Positions 17,071 to 26,715 of a DNA stretch of 64,000 nt are shown one piece after another. The first letter of the stretch is position 1. Each line of letters starts with the position of its first letter. The stretch covers positions 1 to 64,000 of the forward strand of contig DPDV01000007.1 of NCBI GenBank assembly GCA_003534295.1, read 5' to 3'. Made by a program: the position numbers and the translations under genes. Source of the DNA: Clostridiales bacterium. Its GTDB lineage: Bacteria; Bacillota; Clostridia; TANB77; CAG-508. A model generated the notes under the pieces. It did not search any database. It was not told where the DNA came from and was given only the letters and a program-made list of their open reading frames with translations.

Positions 17071-17511
17071 TTATAATTTTATATTTTCAGCATTTTCTAT
17101 TATTATTTTTCTTTGATTCTCATTTTCAAAATCTTTGTTAATTGTAATTTTTATATGATTAGTAGGCAATATGCTTTCTATCAATTCACCCCACTCAATA
17201 ATACAAATTCCCTTGGAAAAGTATTCTTCTCCACCTATAGCATAGAATTCGTCAACATCTGCTAGTCTATAGACGTCAAAATGATATATAGGTATGGTGC
17301 TATTAGTATATTCGTTAACAATTGTAAATGTGGGACTTGAGATTTCATTTTCTAAGTTGAAGTATTTTAGTATTCCTTGAGTAAATTTCGTTTTCCCAGC
17401 GCCCAAGTCACCAGATAGGACAATAATATCTCCAATCTTTAAATTAGCTGATAGTCTTGTAGCAAAATTTATAGTATCTTGTTCATTTTTAGAAATATAT
17501 TCTTTCTGCAT
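17071..17511 (-). CDS. tsaE: tRNA threonylcarbamoyladenosine ATPase TsaE
   Basis: 146 aa with Walker A GDLGAGKTKFTQG and then SPTFTIVNEY and YHFDVYRL, all standard for TsaE. It uses ATP to reset the TsaB-TsaD complex in t6A synthesis. First gene of the tsaE-tsaB-rimI-lon run. It begins behind a weak AAGGTGG. Confidence 0.96.
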   Translation of the reverse strand: MQKEYISKNEQDTINFATRLSANLKIGDIIVLSGDLGAGKTKFTQGILKYFNLENEISSPTFTIVNEYTNSTIPIYHFDVYRLADVDEFYAIGGEEYFSKGICIIEWGELIESILPTNHIKITINKDFENENQRKIIIENAENIKL

Positions 17512-17593
17512 AAAACCACCTTATTTAAGTACAAAATTCTATTCATATTTTATATTAAAACAGAGGTTTTGTAAAGCAAAAAAACAAATTTAT

Positions 17594-18313
17594 TTATAAA
17601 AACTGTGATATATGTAATAAATATAAAACTAATAAATGAATAGGGTAAAAGAAATATAATAAGTATTTTATTTTATGTCCTTGCTGTTTATTATATAAAC
17701 AGATAAAAATAATGGGTGATATAGTACAGCAACATAATATTAAATACATATAATTAGAATTTGCTAAATATAAAATACCGTATTTAATTATACAAACAAC
17801 GATGTAAGTACCAATCATTGCTATTTTGTTATTTTTAAATAAATAAAATAAAAATATGACAGCAATCCCAAATAATCCGTAATCTGATTTTAAAAATTCA
17901 GCAATAAAACCGATAAATAATACTATTGATATACCTAAAACAAATTTTAAAAAATTATTTAGTTTAACATTTGAAGTAATATAAAAGCTGTTAATAATTT
18001 TATCATAAATGTAAATTGAAAATAAACCTAGAAATAATGTAAAAAAAACATTCAACTTGTAAATGTTATTACTAAATATAGACAAGAAAAGCATAAAAGG
18101 AATTTGCGAAAACATAGCAAATAAAAGCAAACGAGCAAAATATTTTTTTACATTTTTGGTATAATGAAATCCCTCAGAAATTTGAAAGGCAAAAATAGGG
18201 AAGGCAACCCTACCGATATAATTAAAAAAACTAAATTTATTGAATATAGCATAGCCTAGATGATCTATAAACATCGTAATTAAAGCTATAATTTTTAAAG
18301 TAAAACTAGTCAT
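17594..18313 (-). CDS. TraX-family membrane protein
   Basis: About 239 aa from the ATG at 18313; an ATG ten codons earlier (18343) is possible but has no site before it, while AAGGAGG lies 13 bases before 18313. At least six hydrophobic segments. The TraX signature is visible at the start: KIIALITMFIDHLGYAIF and GRVAFPIFAFQISEGFHYTKN. TraX was named for F-pilin acetylation, but chromosomal homologues in Clostridia are probably membrane acyltransferases of unknown substrate. Single gene. Confidence 0.85.
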   Translation of the reverse strand: MTSFTLKIIALITMFIDHLGYAIFNKFSFFNYIGRVAFPIFAFQISEGFHYTKNVKKYFARLLLFAMFSQIPFMLFLSIFSNNIYKLNVFFTLFLGLFSIYIYDKIINSFYITSNVKLNNFLKFVLGISIVLFIGFIAEFLKSDYGLFGIAVIFLFYLFKNNKIAMIGTYIVVCIIKYGILYLANSNYMYLILCCCTISPIIFICLYNKQQGHKIKYLLYFFYPIHLLVLYLLHISQFL

Positions 18314-18388
18314 ACTTAATAAAAACCTCCTTATATGATACAATTATCCAATACTTGAAAAAAAAATTCAATATTTTTTAAAAAAATA

Positions 18389-18417
18389 TTGACAAAAGTA
18401 AAAAGACCATTTATAAT
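18389..18417 (+). promoter_or_regulatory. Sigma-A promoter of tRNA-Gly
   Basis: TTGACA at 18389-18394 and TATAAT at 18412-18417 are separated by 17 bases, a perfect consensus, 20 bases before the tRNA. Confidence 0.9.
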
Positions 18418-18437
18418 TATACTTGTTCACACGAAAT

Positions 18438-18511
<74 letters not shown>

Positions 18512-18546
18512 ATAATGTCTATGTTTGAGCATAGAACATGTAATAA

Positions 18547-18580
18547 AAAAATCAATCAGTAAAATGGTTGATTTTTTTTG
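18547..18580 (+). terminator. Terminator after tRNA-Gly
   Basis: Stem AAATCAATCA against TGGTTGATTT (one G-T pair), followed by a run of eight T. Confidence 0.8.
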
Positions 18581-18588
18581 CAAAATGT

Positions 18589-18650
18589 TGGAGTGATTTT
18601 AATCACCCGTCCTTCGAAGCGTGGGCGAGCAAGTTCGCCCCTACACATTG
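18589..18650. repeat. Relative of the dispersed GGCGATTTTAATCGCC repeat
   Basis: Contains GGAGTGATTTTAATCACCC then TTCGAAG. This has the palindromic body and trailing CTTCGAAG of the repeats at 43160, 59250 and 62162, but a different left part and an extra GGGCGAGCAAGTTCGCCC hairpin. It lies between the tRNA terminator and the island edge. Confidence 0.6.
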
Positions 18651-18685
18651 TTTGTATCAAATTAATACCTACAACTTATAATCTA

Positions 18686-18740
18686 TGGAGCAAATCGCAT
18701 ACAAGTTACGAACTAAATTCTCTTTCTAAAAACATTATAT
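18686..18740. other. Island left end: att-like core plus conserved arm
   Basis: TGGAGC (18686-18691), TTACGAAC (18706-18713), then TTCTCTTTCTAAAAACATT. The first 45 bases are almost identical to those at 36880. Confidence 0.65.
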
Positions 18741-18845
18741 ACAAAATTTTCATGAATTTCAATGAAAGTATATAAAGCTATCAAATTAGATGATATAATT
18801 TGCTTAAAATTACAAATAACTTATTTTAAGAGGATGTGGTTATAT

Positions 18846-19465
18846 ATGTTAGATATTAATTTTAATCAAATCATTGAAATGATTGAAAAGCGAAAAAATA
18901 ATGCTTACAGAAAAGTAAATGAAGAAATGATTTTATTGTATTTAGAAGTTGGTAAATTCTTATATGAACTAAGAGAAAATAGTAATTATGGTGATAAAAT
19001 AACAACAAAAGGCTCAGATTTTATGAAAAATAATTATCCTAACATAAAGGGATTTACTAAAAGAAATATAGAACGTATGATTCAATTTTATAGTACTTAT
19101 AAAGATGATGAGATTGCGACACCAATGGTGACGCAATTGTTCTGGACAAATAATTTGTTGATTTTGAGTGGAGCTAAAAGCAAAGAGAAAAGGCATTTTT
19201 ATTTAAAATTATCTATTAAAAATAATTATTCAAAATGAATTTATATTTAGAAGCCCTAGATAGAGATGTGAAAAAAGAACAAGAGAATCCAAGTGTTGGA
19301 GTTATATTATGTAGTTCTAAAGATGAAGATGTTGTTGAATATTCAATTAGTAAAAATATGTCTCAAACTATGATTTCTGAATATAAGTTAAAATTAATAG
19401 ATAAAAAAATATTAGAAACAAAACTTAAAGAAATGAAAAATTTGATAGATAATAATGATAAATAG
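18846..19465 (+). pseudogene. yhcG/DUF1016-type nuclease gene, middle deleted
   Basis: The first piece (18846-19238) is the N-terminal DUF1016 winged-helix domain (IIEMIEKRKNNAYRKVNEEM; MVTQLFWTNNLLIL). It stops after LKLSIKNNYSK. The second piece (19235-19465) is the extreme C-terminus (MNLYLEALDRDVKKEQENPS, VGVILCSSKDEDVVEYS) in another frame. The PD-(D/E)XK nuclease core normally found between them, well over 100 residues, is missing. An internal deletion with a frame change has inactivated the gene. The start is behind AGAGGATGTGG. Confidence 0.85.
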
Positions 19466-19498
19466 TAAGTTGTCGAACAGATTGGAGAAAATTTTATT

Positions 19499-20149
19499 AT
19501 GAGTTTTAAAATAATAGACTTAGAAAAATATGATAGAAAAGAACATTTTATACATTATTTAAATAATGTACCATGTTCATATAGTATGACAGTTAATATT
19601 GATATTACAGACTTATTAAAATTAACAAAAGAAAGAAATTATAAATTATATCCAGTAATATTATATGCAATAACAAAAGTAGTTAATAATCATATTGAAT
19701 TTAGAATGAGTTTAGATGAAAACGACAATTTAGGATATTACATTAATGTAAATCCGTCTTATACAATATTTCATAAAGATAATAACACTTTTTCAAATAT
19801 ATGGACCAAATACGATAGTAGTTTTGAAAAATTTTATAATAATTATGAAAAAGATATTCAAGAGTATGGAAACGAGAAAGGTTTTATAACCAAGAAATGT
19901 GAAGAAAATAATTTAATAAACATTTCGTCTATACCATGGGTAACATTTACTGAATTTAATTTGAATCTACCAAGAGGAGAAAAATATTTATTGCCAATAT
20001 TTACAGTAGGTAAATTTTATGAACAAAGTAATAAAATATTATTACCATTAGCAGTACAAGTGCATCATGCAGTATGTGATGGATTTCATACGAGTAGATT
20101 TATAAATGATCTACAAGAATTCGTTAATAATTTTGAAAATATAGTATAA
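19499..20149 (+). CDS. Chloramphenicol acetyltransferase (CatA type)
   Basis: 216 aa, full length for type A CAT. The active-site motif HHAVCDG lies near residue 190 (catalytic His). The N-terminus YDRKEHFIHYLNNVPCSYSMT matches the family start. It transfers acetyl from acetyl-CoA to the 3-hydroxyl of chloramphenicol, giving resistance; some homologues act on other compounds. The start follows TTGGAGAAAATTTT. It is carried in cassette A of the tRNA-Gly island, which points to horizontal gain. Confidence 0.92.
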   Translation: MSFKIIDLEKYDRKEHFIHYLNNVPCSYSMTVNIDITDLLKLTKERNYKLYPVILYAITKVVNNHIEFRMSLDENDNLGYYINVNPSYTIFHKDNNTFSNIWTKYDSSFEKFYNNYEKDIQEYGNEKGFITKKCEENNLINISSIPWVTFTEFNLNLPRGEKYLLPIFTVGKFYEQSNKILLPLAVQVHHAVCDGFHTSRFINDLQEFVNNFENIV

Positions 20150-20181
20150 GGTAAATTTATATGTTGAAAGGAGATAAACTT

Positions 20182-20370
20182 ATGGATAGAAGATTAAAAA
20201 TAGTAATAGAGAATTGTCCTCAAAATCATAAATGCCCAGCTGTAAATGTTTGTCCAGTTGGAGCATTATCTCAAAAAGATTTTGAAGCACCTAAAATAGA
20301 TCATAATAAGTGTATAAGATGTGGTAAATGTTCAAACTTCTGCCCTAAAAAAGCATTAGTATTAGAATAG
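20182..20370 (+). CDS. Small 4Fe-4S ferredoxin-like protein
   Basis: 62 aa from ATG 20182 behind AAAGGAGA; a start at 20161 would put that site inside the gene. One complete cluster motif (CIRCGKCSNFCPKKAL) and a second, looser set (CPQNHKC, CPAVNVCPVGAL) give a probable two-cluster fold. Likely a small electron carrier or domain protein. It follows the CAT gene by 33 bases. Confidence 0.85.
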   Translation: MDRRLKIVIENCPQNHKCPAVNVCPVGALSQKDFEAPKIDHNKCIRCGKCSNFCPKKALVLE

Positions 20371-20397
20371 AAATATATGCTATAGGAGTGAAAATAG

Positions 20398-21030
20398 ATG
20401 AACATTTTAAAACCACAAAATCTTCATATTCAAGAATTAGAAAATAAGTATTTAGTTCACATTAAAGAAGATGAAAAAATTAATTATTGCAATTTTGAAA
20501 ATGAAGAATGTAATAATATAAAATTATATGAAATTGAATTTGAGCATTGTAAATTTAATAATATTTGTATGCAAAATGGAACATTAGAAAAAATAACATT
20601 TAGAGATGTAGTATTTGAACAATGCAATTTTTCTAATACAGAATTTTTAGAAACATCTTTTATTAAGTGCGAATTTAATAATTGTAAAGTGTCTGGGTGC
20701 AATTTTGCAGAAGATAGATTATATAATGTAGCATTTATAAAAACAAATGCAAGCTATATGAACTTATCAATGGCTAGTATAGAAAATATCTTATTTAAAA
20801 ATACAGGTTTAAAAAGTAGTTACTTTCAAGAAACTAAAATAAAGAATCTTTATTTTGAGAATAGCGATTTAACTGGAGCAAGATTTTTTAAAACAAGTCT
20901 AAAAGGAATTGATTTATCAAGTAGTAAAATAGAAGGTATTGCAATTTCAATAGAAGATATTAAAGGTGCAATAATAGACCAATTTCAAGCAACAGATTTA
21001 CTATATTTAATTGGTGTAAAAATCAAATAA
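20398..21030 (+). CDS. Pentapeptide-repeat protein
   Basis: 210 aa with many A/C(N/D)(L/F)xx units, for example FEQCNFSNTEF, FIKCEFNNCKVSGCNF and NSDLTGARFFKTSLKGIDLS. These would fold as a right-handed beta-helix. Some relatives (Qnr, MfpA) mimic DNA and protect gyrase; many have no known role. Cys-rich in the first half. It starts behind TAGGAGTG, 27 bases after the ferredoxin-like gene. Confidence 0.88.
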   Translation: MNILKPQNLHIQELENKYLVHIKEDEKINYCNFENEECNNIKLYEIEFEHCKFNNICMQNGTLEKITFRDVVFEQCNFSNTEFLETSFIKCEFNNCKVSGCNFAEDRLYNVAFIKTNASYMNLSMASIENILFKNTGLKSSYFQETKIKNLYFENSDLTGARFFKTSLKGIDLSSSKIEGIAISIEDIKGAIIDQFQATDLLYLIGVKIK

Positions 21031-21107
21031 GCATTACAGAAAAGGACACTCATTATAGCTAAATTTCATATATTATAGTATATAATATATGAAAGGAATG
21101 TTAGAAA

Positions 21108-21599
21108 ATGTATAACTCAAATGATATGTATGGAAATAACTATGGTAATTATTATAATCCTTATAATTATATGAATTACTATAATATGAATCCAAATTAT
21201 ATAAGAGATTATGGACCAGAACCATTTGTTATGAATATAAATGAAGTAACAAAGCAAAACAATAATTTTCGTACAGCTTTATGGACAGGAAATCATTTAC
21301 AAGTTACCTTAATGAGTATAAATGTAGGAGAAAGCATAGGGTTAGAAATGCACCCAGATGTAGACCAGTTTATACGAATTGAACAAGGATATGGACTAGT
21401 TCAAATGGGTAATAATAAAAATAATCTAAATTTTGAAAGAAAAGTATATGATGATTTTGCTATTATAATTCCAGCAGGAAAATGGCATAATCTTACCAAT
21501 ATAGGAAATGTACCAATTAAATTATACTCAATATATGCACCACCAAATCATCCAAAAGGAACGATTCATAGAACGAAAGCTGATGCAGAACATGAATAA
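21108..21599 (+). CDS. Cupin-domain protein
   Basis: 163 aa. The N-terminal 45 residues are Tyr/Asn rich (NNYGNYYNPYNYMNYYNMNP). A single cupin follows: LEMHPDVDQFIRIEQGYG (motif 1) and IIPAGKWHNLTNIGNVPIKLY (motif 2), with His residues for a metal. It could be a sugar isomerase-like or small-molecule binding protein; the Tyr/Asn-rich leader is seen in spore-coat cupins, which is only a hint. Start behind AAAGGAATG. Confidence 0.85.
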   Translation: MYNSNDMYGNNYGNYYNPYNYMNYYNMNPNYIRDYGPEPFVMNINEVTKQNNNFRTALWTGNHLQVTLMSINVGESIGLEMHPDVDQFIRIEQGYGLVQMGNNKNNLNFERKVYDDFAIIIPAGKWHNLTNIGNVPIKLYSIYAPPNHPKGTIHRTKADAEHE

Positions 21600-21603
21600 A
21601 AAA

Positions 21604-21646
21604 TGATAGATTAATCTACTAATTAGATTAGTCTATCATTTTTTTA
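21604..21646 (+). terminator. Terminator after cupin gene
   Basis: Stem GATAGATTAATCTA against TAGATTAGTCTATC, followed by ATTTTTTTAG; closes the cat-to-cupin gene run. Confidence 0.85.
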
Positions 21647-21696
21647 GTAACATATTAAAACTTTTAAGCATATATACATACAAGGAGGATTTATAT

Positions 21697-22224
21697 ATGA
21701 CTAAAAAAAGTTCTATACTTAAATTTGAAATAATAAGTGCTATTTTTATGCTGGTAGTAGGAACACTTTTACATTTTACTTTTGGATGGTCTAATAACAA
21801 TCCATTGATAGGTACATTTAGTGCTGTAAATGAAAGCACATGGGAACATTTAAAATTATTATTTTTTCCAATGCTGATAAGTACAATTATAGGATATTTT
21901 TATAAATGGAAAGTTATACCTAATTATTTATGTGCTAAAGTGCTAGGAATTATATTATCTATGTCTTTTATAGTAGTATTTTTTTATACATATACTGGAA
22001 TAATAGGAACAAACTTTGCTATAGTAGATATTGCTAGCTTTTTTATAGCAGTAGCATTAGGTCAATATATAGCATATCGAAAAATGGAATCAACATTTTC
22101 TTGCAATAAGTTAGTATCTATTATAATTTTATTAGTATTATGTTTGTGTTTTTTTGCTTTTACATTTTTCCCACCTCATATTGCATTGTTTAAAGATCCA
22201 ATAACAGGTATGTTTGGAATTTAA
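21697..22224 (+). CDS. DUF6512-type membrane protein
   Basis: 175 aa with five hydrophobic segments. The conserved part FTFGWSNNNPLIGTFSAVNESTWEHLKLLFFPML resembles small integral membrane proteins common in Clostridia, here split as FGWSNNNPLIGTFSAVN and STWEHLKLLF. Function unknown. Start behind AAGGAGG. The 170 bases after it hold an imperfect inverted repeat (ACAACTTACAAT near 22299, ATAGTAAGTTGT near 22372) just before the ABC genes. Confidence 0.75.
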   Translation: MTKKSSILKFEIISAIFMLVVGTLLHFTFGWSNNNPLIGTFSAVNESTWEHLKLLFFPMLISTIIGYFYKWKVIPNYLCAKVLGIILSMSFIVVFFYTYTGIIGTNFAIVDIASFFIAVALGQYIAYRKMESTFSCNKLVSIIILLVLCLCFFAFTFFPPHIALFKDPITGMFGI

Positions 22225-22394
22225 AAGTATAAAATATTAATCTTATAGTAAAGGCAGAAAATTGAAATTTATCTGTCTTTTATGTTATAATCATCTCGAC
22301 AACTTACAATCTGTAGGGGAGGTAATTAAGTTGAAATTATCTCTCTTTTATTATATAATTATAACAAATTATAGTAAGTTGTAAGGAGAAAATA

Positions 22395-23333
22395 ATGGAT
22401 AATATTATTGAAGTAAAAAATTTAGTAAAACAATATAAAGAATTAAAAGCTATAGATAACCTATCTTTTGAAGTACACGAAGGAGAAATATTAGGATTAC
22501 TTGGACCAAATGGAAGTGGTAAATCTACAACAATAAACTGCATATTATCTTTACTTGAATTTAGTAAAGGAACTATAAAAATATTTGGTAAAGATATGAA
22601 GCCAGATGCCTATGATATAAAGTCAAAAATAGGTGTTGTGTTTCAAGAAGTGTCTGTATTTGATGAATTGACTGTGTATGAAAATATAGATTATTTCTGT
22701 GGATTATATATAAAAGATAAAAAAACTAGAAAACAATACATTGAAGATGCAATAAGATTGGTAGGATTAGAAGATTTCAAAAAATTCTATCCTAAAAAAT
22801 TATCTGGAGGATTATTGCGAAGATTAAACATTGCTTGTGGTATTGCACATAAACCAAAACTTATATTCCTAGATGAGCCTACAGTTGCTGTTGATCCACA
22901 AAGTAGGAATAACATATTAGATGGAATCAAGAAGTTAAGAGAAAATGGAGCTACTATCGTTTATACAACACACTATATGGAAGAGGTTGAAATACTTTGC
23001 GATAGAGTAATTATTCTTGATAAAGGGAAAATACTTGCTACAGGAACAACAGATGAATTGAAGAAAAAAGCTAAAATAGAAGAGAAGGTTACAGTTGAAG
23101 TAAATGATTTAGTACCTGGATATATTGAAAAAATAAAAGAATTAAAAAATGTTGATGGTGTAACATATACTAACAATGTTTTATTTGTTACATATAAAAA
23201 AGGAAAAAATAATCTAGTAGATATGATAGATTATTTAAAAAAAGAGAGTATAAATTATAACAAAATCTATTCAGAAAGACCTACACTTAATGATGTATTC
23301 CTAGAATTAACAGGAAAGGAGCTTCGTGATTAG
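22395..23333 (+). CDS. ABC transporter ATP-binding protein
   Basis: 312 aa. Walker A GPNGSGKSTT, signature LSGGLLRRLNIACG, Walker B LIFLDEPT and switch His in VYTTHYMEE. A C-terminal extension near residues 220-300 is typical of ABC-2 exporters (drug or bacteriocin efflux). Start behind AAGGAG. The next gene begins on the base after its stop, so the three genes form one exporter operon of cassette A. Confidence 0.95.
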   Translation: MDNIIEVKNLVKQYKELKAIDNLSFEVHEGEILGLLGPNGSGKSTTINCILSLLEFSKGTIKIFGKDMKPDAYDIKSKIGVVFQEVSVFDELTVYENIDYFCGLYIKDKKTRKQYIEDAIRLVGLEDFKKFYPKKLSGGLLRRLNIACGIAHKPKLIFLDEPTVAVDPQSRNNILDGIKKLRENGATIVYTTHYMEEVEILCDRVIILDKGKILATGTTDELKKKAKIEEKVTVEVNDLVPGYIEKIKELKNVDGVTYTNNVLFVTYKKGKNNLVDMIDYLKKESINYNKIYSERPTLNDVFLELTGKELRD

Positions 23334-24515
23334 ATGTTTATTCATAATTTTAAATATGCTTTTAAAACTCTCTTTAAAAATAGGATGCTAATATTTTGGA
23401 CTTTTGCTTTTCCAATAATATTAGGAACACTTTTCAATATGGCTTTTTCAAATATAGAAAATAGTGAAAAATTAGATATTATAAATATTGCAATAATAAA
23501 CAACGATGATTTTGAAAACAATGAAGCCTTTAAAACATCATTTGAAGAATTAAGTGATGAAAATAATGAAGATAGGTTATTTAATACACAATACACCACA
23601 GAGGAAAAAGCAAAAGAATTACTAGATAATGGCGAAATAGTTGGATATATGAAATTAAAAGAAGATAAGCCAATATTAACTTTTGCCACAAGTGGAATTA
23701 ATGAAACAATATTCAAATATGTAACAGAAGAAATTGAGCAAACAAGTGATATTATTAAAAATTTATCAGAAACAGAAACACAAAAACAAATTACATCTGG
23801 AAATTATAATATAAACTATGAAGAAATCTATAATAAAGTAATAGAACTTGCAAAAGAAGATAAAGTCAAACTAAAAAATATTTCAAATAGTAATTTAAGT
23901 TATACAATGATTGAATTTTATACTCTTATAGCAATGACTTGTTTATATGGTGGAATGTTAAGTATGGGATCAATAAATCAAACACTAGCAAATATGTCTA
24001 ACAAAGGAAAAAGAATAGCAGTTTCGCCTACTAAAAAAGGTACAATTATTTTAAGTAGTTTACTTGCGAGCTATATAGCACAGTTAATAGGACTTGCAAT
24101 ATTATTTGTATATACCCTATTCGTTCTAAAAGTCGATTATGGAGATAATACTAGTTTAATTATACTACTTGCAATGATCGGAAGCTTTGCAGGATTGACA
24201 CTTGGAACTTTTGTTGGAACACTATTTAAAACGAACGAAAATGCAAAAACAGGTATTTTAATTGCATTAACAATGTTCTGGTGTTACTTATCTGGAATGA
24301 TGGGAATTACAATGAAATATGTTGTTGATAAAAATGTTCCAATCATAAACAAAATCAATCCTGCAAGTATGATAACAGATGGATTATATTCACTATATTA
24401 TTATGATACATTTGATAGATATTGGTTTAATATTATTAGTTTATTTATTTTTGCTTTTGTACTAATGCTAATTTCATTTTTTAGTTTAAGGAGGCAGAAA
24501 TATGACAGTATTTAA
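23334..24515 (+). CDS. ABC-2 type permease, subunit 1
   Basis: 393 aa. One N-terminal membrane helix (MLIFWTFAFPIILGTLFNMA), a large outside loop (residues about 45-200), then five helices ending YDTFDRYWFNIISLFIFAFV. This is the ABC2_membrane_3 pattern of drug exporters. Overlaps the next permease gene by 14 bases. Confidence 0.9.
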   Translation: MFIHNFKYAFKTLFKNRMLIFWTFAFPIILGTLFNMAFSNIENSEKLDIINIAIINNDDFENNEAFKTSFEELSDENNEDRLFNTQYTTEEKAKELLDNGEIVGYMKLKEDKPILTFATSGINETIFKYVTEEIEQTSDIIKNLSETETQKQITSGNYNINYEEIYNKVIELAKEDKVKLKNISNSNLSYTMIEFYTLIAMTCLYGGMLSMGSINQTLANMSNKGKRIAVSPTKKGTIILSSLLASYIAQLIGLAILFVYTLFVLKVDYGDNTSLIILLAMIGSFAGLTLGTFVGTLFKTNENAKTGILIALTMFWCYLSGMMGITMKYVVDKNVPIINKINPASMITDGLYSLYYYDTFDRYWFNIISLFIFAFVLMLISFFSLRRQKYDSI

Positions 24516-25650
24516 AACATTTTGGAAAATTTTAAATAAGAATAAAGTAATAGTAATTATTTATACAGTAATGTTACTTATATTTGGTATTTCTAATATG
24601 CAAACAAGTGAAAAAAGTATGAATTTTGTTGCAAGTAAGCCAGATGTTGTAATCGTAAATTATGATGAAGAAAAAGGCATTACAAAAGATTTTATAAAGT
24701 ATATAACAGATAATAGCAATATAGTTGAAATTGAAACAGATGAAGAAAAAATAAATGACGCTTTATTTTATAGGGATGCAAACTATGTTATATACATTCC
24801 AGAAAACTATAATAAAGACTTTATGGAAGGAAAAAATCCCCAAATAGAAATAAAAAGTACAGGAGATTATCAAGCATCACTTGAAGAAATGCTTGTTTCT
24901 AGGTACATTAAGGTAGCCAATATATATCAAAAGAGTATTGATAATGAATACGAATTGATTGCCAAAATAAATGAAACACTATCAAAACAAGCAAAAACAG
25001 AAATTACTTCAAAATTAGATACAAATACTATCTCAAAGGCAACTTTTTACTACAATTTTGCAAGTTATAGTATATTAGCTTGTTTATTACTTATTATTAG
25101 TTTAATATTGAGTAGTTTTAAAGAAGAAAGAACAAGAAAGAGAATTGTTGTAAGCAGTACAAATTATAAAAAGCATAATAGAATATTACTATTATCAAAT
25201 TGTTGTTATTCTTTAATATTATGGCTATTCTATGTTATTATAAGTTTTATTATATTAGGTGATATAATGACAACAGCGACAGGAGTAGTATATATTATAA
25301 ATTCTCTTGTGTTAACAATTTGTGCAACAACAATAGCATTTTTTATAGGAAATTTAGTATCAAATAAAGGTGCAATAAATGGAATTGTAAATGTAGTAGC
25401 ATTAGGCTCAAGTTTCTTATGTGGGGCTTTTGTACCTATGGAATGGCTACCAGATTCAGTATTGAAAATAGCACACACATTACCTACATATTATTACATA
25501 AGCACAAATGAAGCATTGAAAACTTTAGAGAAATTTAATTTTGCAACATTAAAACATTTAATTGTAAATATGGTAATTATGTTAGGATTCGCAATAGTAT
25601 TTATAATATTAGCAAATGTAGTTTCAAGAAGAAAGAGAAAGATAGAATAA
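24502..25650 (+). CDS. ABC-2 type permease, subunit 2
   Basis: 382 aa with the same layout as subunit 1: helix near 14-30, outside loop to about 190, and five C-terminal helices with FLCGAFVPMEWLPDSVLKIAHTLPTYYY-like exit segment (FVPMEWLPDSV). The pair presumably forms a heterodimeric exporter with the ATPase. Starts behind AAGGAGGC inside subunit 1. Confidence 0.9.
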   Translation: MTVFKTFWKILNKNKVIVIIYTVMLLIFGISNMQTSEKSMNFVASKPDVVIVNYDEEKGITKDFIKYITDNSNIVEIETDEEKINDALFYRDANYVIYIPENYNKDFMEGKNPQIEIKSTGDYQASLEEMLVSRYIKVANIYQKSIDNEYELIAKINETLSKQAKTEITSKLDTNTISKATFYYNFASYSILACLLLIISLILSSFKEERTRKRIVVSSTNYKKHNRILLLSNCCYSLILWLFYVIISFIILGDIMTTATGVVYIINSLVLTICATTIAFFIGNLVSNKGAINGIVNVVALGSSFLCGAFVPMEWLPDSVLKIAHTLPTYYYISTNEALKTLEKFNFATLKHLIVNMVIMLGFAIVFIILANVVSRRKRKIE

Positions 25651-25815
25651 AAGAGAAATTACAATTTATAATTAAAATTATTTGTAAATTAATAATCTTA
25701 TTTCCACTAAAGGGGATGGGAATTTCCCATATACGAATTTGTATGGGAGTACAAATTCAGTGCTGGCTAGCTAGACATAAATTTTATTCCCATATTCAAA
25801 AAAATAAAAAGAGGA

Positions 25816-25887
25816 TTAAATTATTCTGATAATTTTTTCCTCTTTTTGGTCGTCAGTAGATACTCTTACATAAATACCACATCTCAT
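25816..25887 (-). pseudogene. Truncated serine recombinase N-terminus, copy 1
   Basis: AAGGAGG then ATG at 25887 encodes MRCGIYVRVSTDDQ (catalytic Ser10), which runs out as KEEKIIRII and a stop inside the terminator stem. A full enzyme is at least 400 residues, so only the start survives. The same piece recurs at 38228-38299. Confidence 0.85.
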
Positions 25888-25941
25888 AGTTTTCCTCCTT
25901 GAAAGAAAGAGAACTTTTGAAGCTTTATATAAAATAAAAAC

Positions 25942-25981
25942 TTACGAACTTTTAAGTCCGTAAGTTGATTTCAAATGGAGC
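25942..25981. other. att-like junction between cassettes A and B
   Basis: TTACGAAC at 25942-25949 and TGGAGC at 25976-25981, the spacing being identical to that before the tRNA at 38388. The sequence to its right (cassette B left end) differs from the other left ends. Confidence 0.6.
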
Positions 25982-26152
25982 GATAACGTTACTTATATTC
26001 GAAAAATTATACTCCCAAGATTGATTAAATCAACTAAATAAATTATAGCAGTTTTAAAAATTATTACAATACTTTTGATAAAAAAATTGCTCGATAATAT
26101 ATTAAAAAAAACAGAAATATGATAAAATTAAATTACAATGGGAGGTGAAATT

Positions 26153-26701
26153 ATGTGGATTTACATTATCATTGCAATTATCGTTTTGATTGTAATTTAT
26201 GCTTTAGCTCTATATAATAGTTTTGTGAAACTAAACAATAAAGTAAAAGAGGCTTTTTCTACTATGGATGTTTATCTAAAGAAAAGATGGGATTTAATTC
26301 CTAATATAGTAGAAACAGTAAAAGGATATGCTAAGCACGAAAAAGATACTTTAAAAGAAGTTGTAGAATTAAGAAACAGTACTTATGATAAAATGTCTGA
26401 TGAAGAGAAAATTAAGACAAATGAACAATTATCTAGTGGTATTAACAAGATTATGGCCTTAGCAGAGGCTTATCCTGATTTAAAAGCAAATGAAAATTTC
26501 AAAGATTTAAGTAAACAATTAACAAAAGTTGAAGATGATATTACTAATTCAAGAAAATATTACAATGGCGTTGTTAGAATTTATAATAATAAAGTTGAAA
26601 TGTTCCCAAGTAATATTTTTGCAGGATTGTTTGGTTACAAATCAAAAGCAATGTTTGAAGCAAGTGCAAATGAAAGAGAAAATGTAAAAGTTGAATTATA
26701 G
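26153..26701 (+). CDS. LemA-family protein
   Basis: 182 aa from ATG 26153 behind GGGAGGTGAAATT. N-terminal membrane helix (WIYIIIAIIVLIVIYALALYN) then the LemA core: NKVKEAFSTMDVYLKKRWDL, IPNIVETVKGYAKHE and YYNGVVRIYNNKVEMFPSNI. Family members are membrane-anchored helical proteins of unclear role, commonly encoded with DUF2207 or TPM-domain proteins, as here. Only 14 bases separate it from the next gene. Confidence 0.93.
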   Translation: MWIYIIIAIIVLIVIYALALYNSFVKLNNKVKEAFSTMDVYLKKRWDLIPNIVETVKGYAKHEKDTLKEVVELRNSTYDKMSDEEKIKTNEQLSSGINKIMALAEAYPDLKANENFKDLSKQLTKVEDDITNSRKYYNGVVRIYNNKVEMFPSNIFAGLFGYKSKAMFEASANERENVKVEL

Positions 26702-26715
26702 TTATGGAGGATACA

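Larger units (their letters stand above)
25713..25981. repeat. Cassette right-end block, copy 1
   Basis: Nearly identical to 38116-38393. Order: palindrome TATGGGAATTTCCCATA, hairpin with 9-bp arms GAATTTGTA/TACAAATTC (25735-25758), AGTGCTGGCTAG, a two-way terminator AAAAAGAGGA/TCCTCTTTTT, the first 23 codons of a serine recombinase on the minus strand, a CTTACG/CGTAAG hairpin, then TGGAGC. Confidence 0.9.
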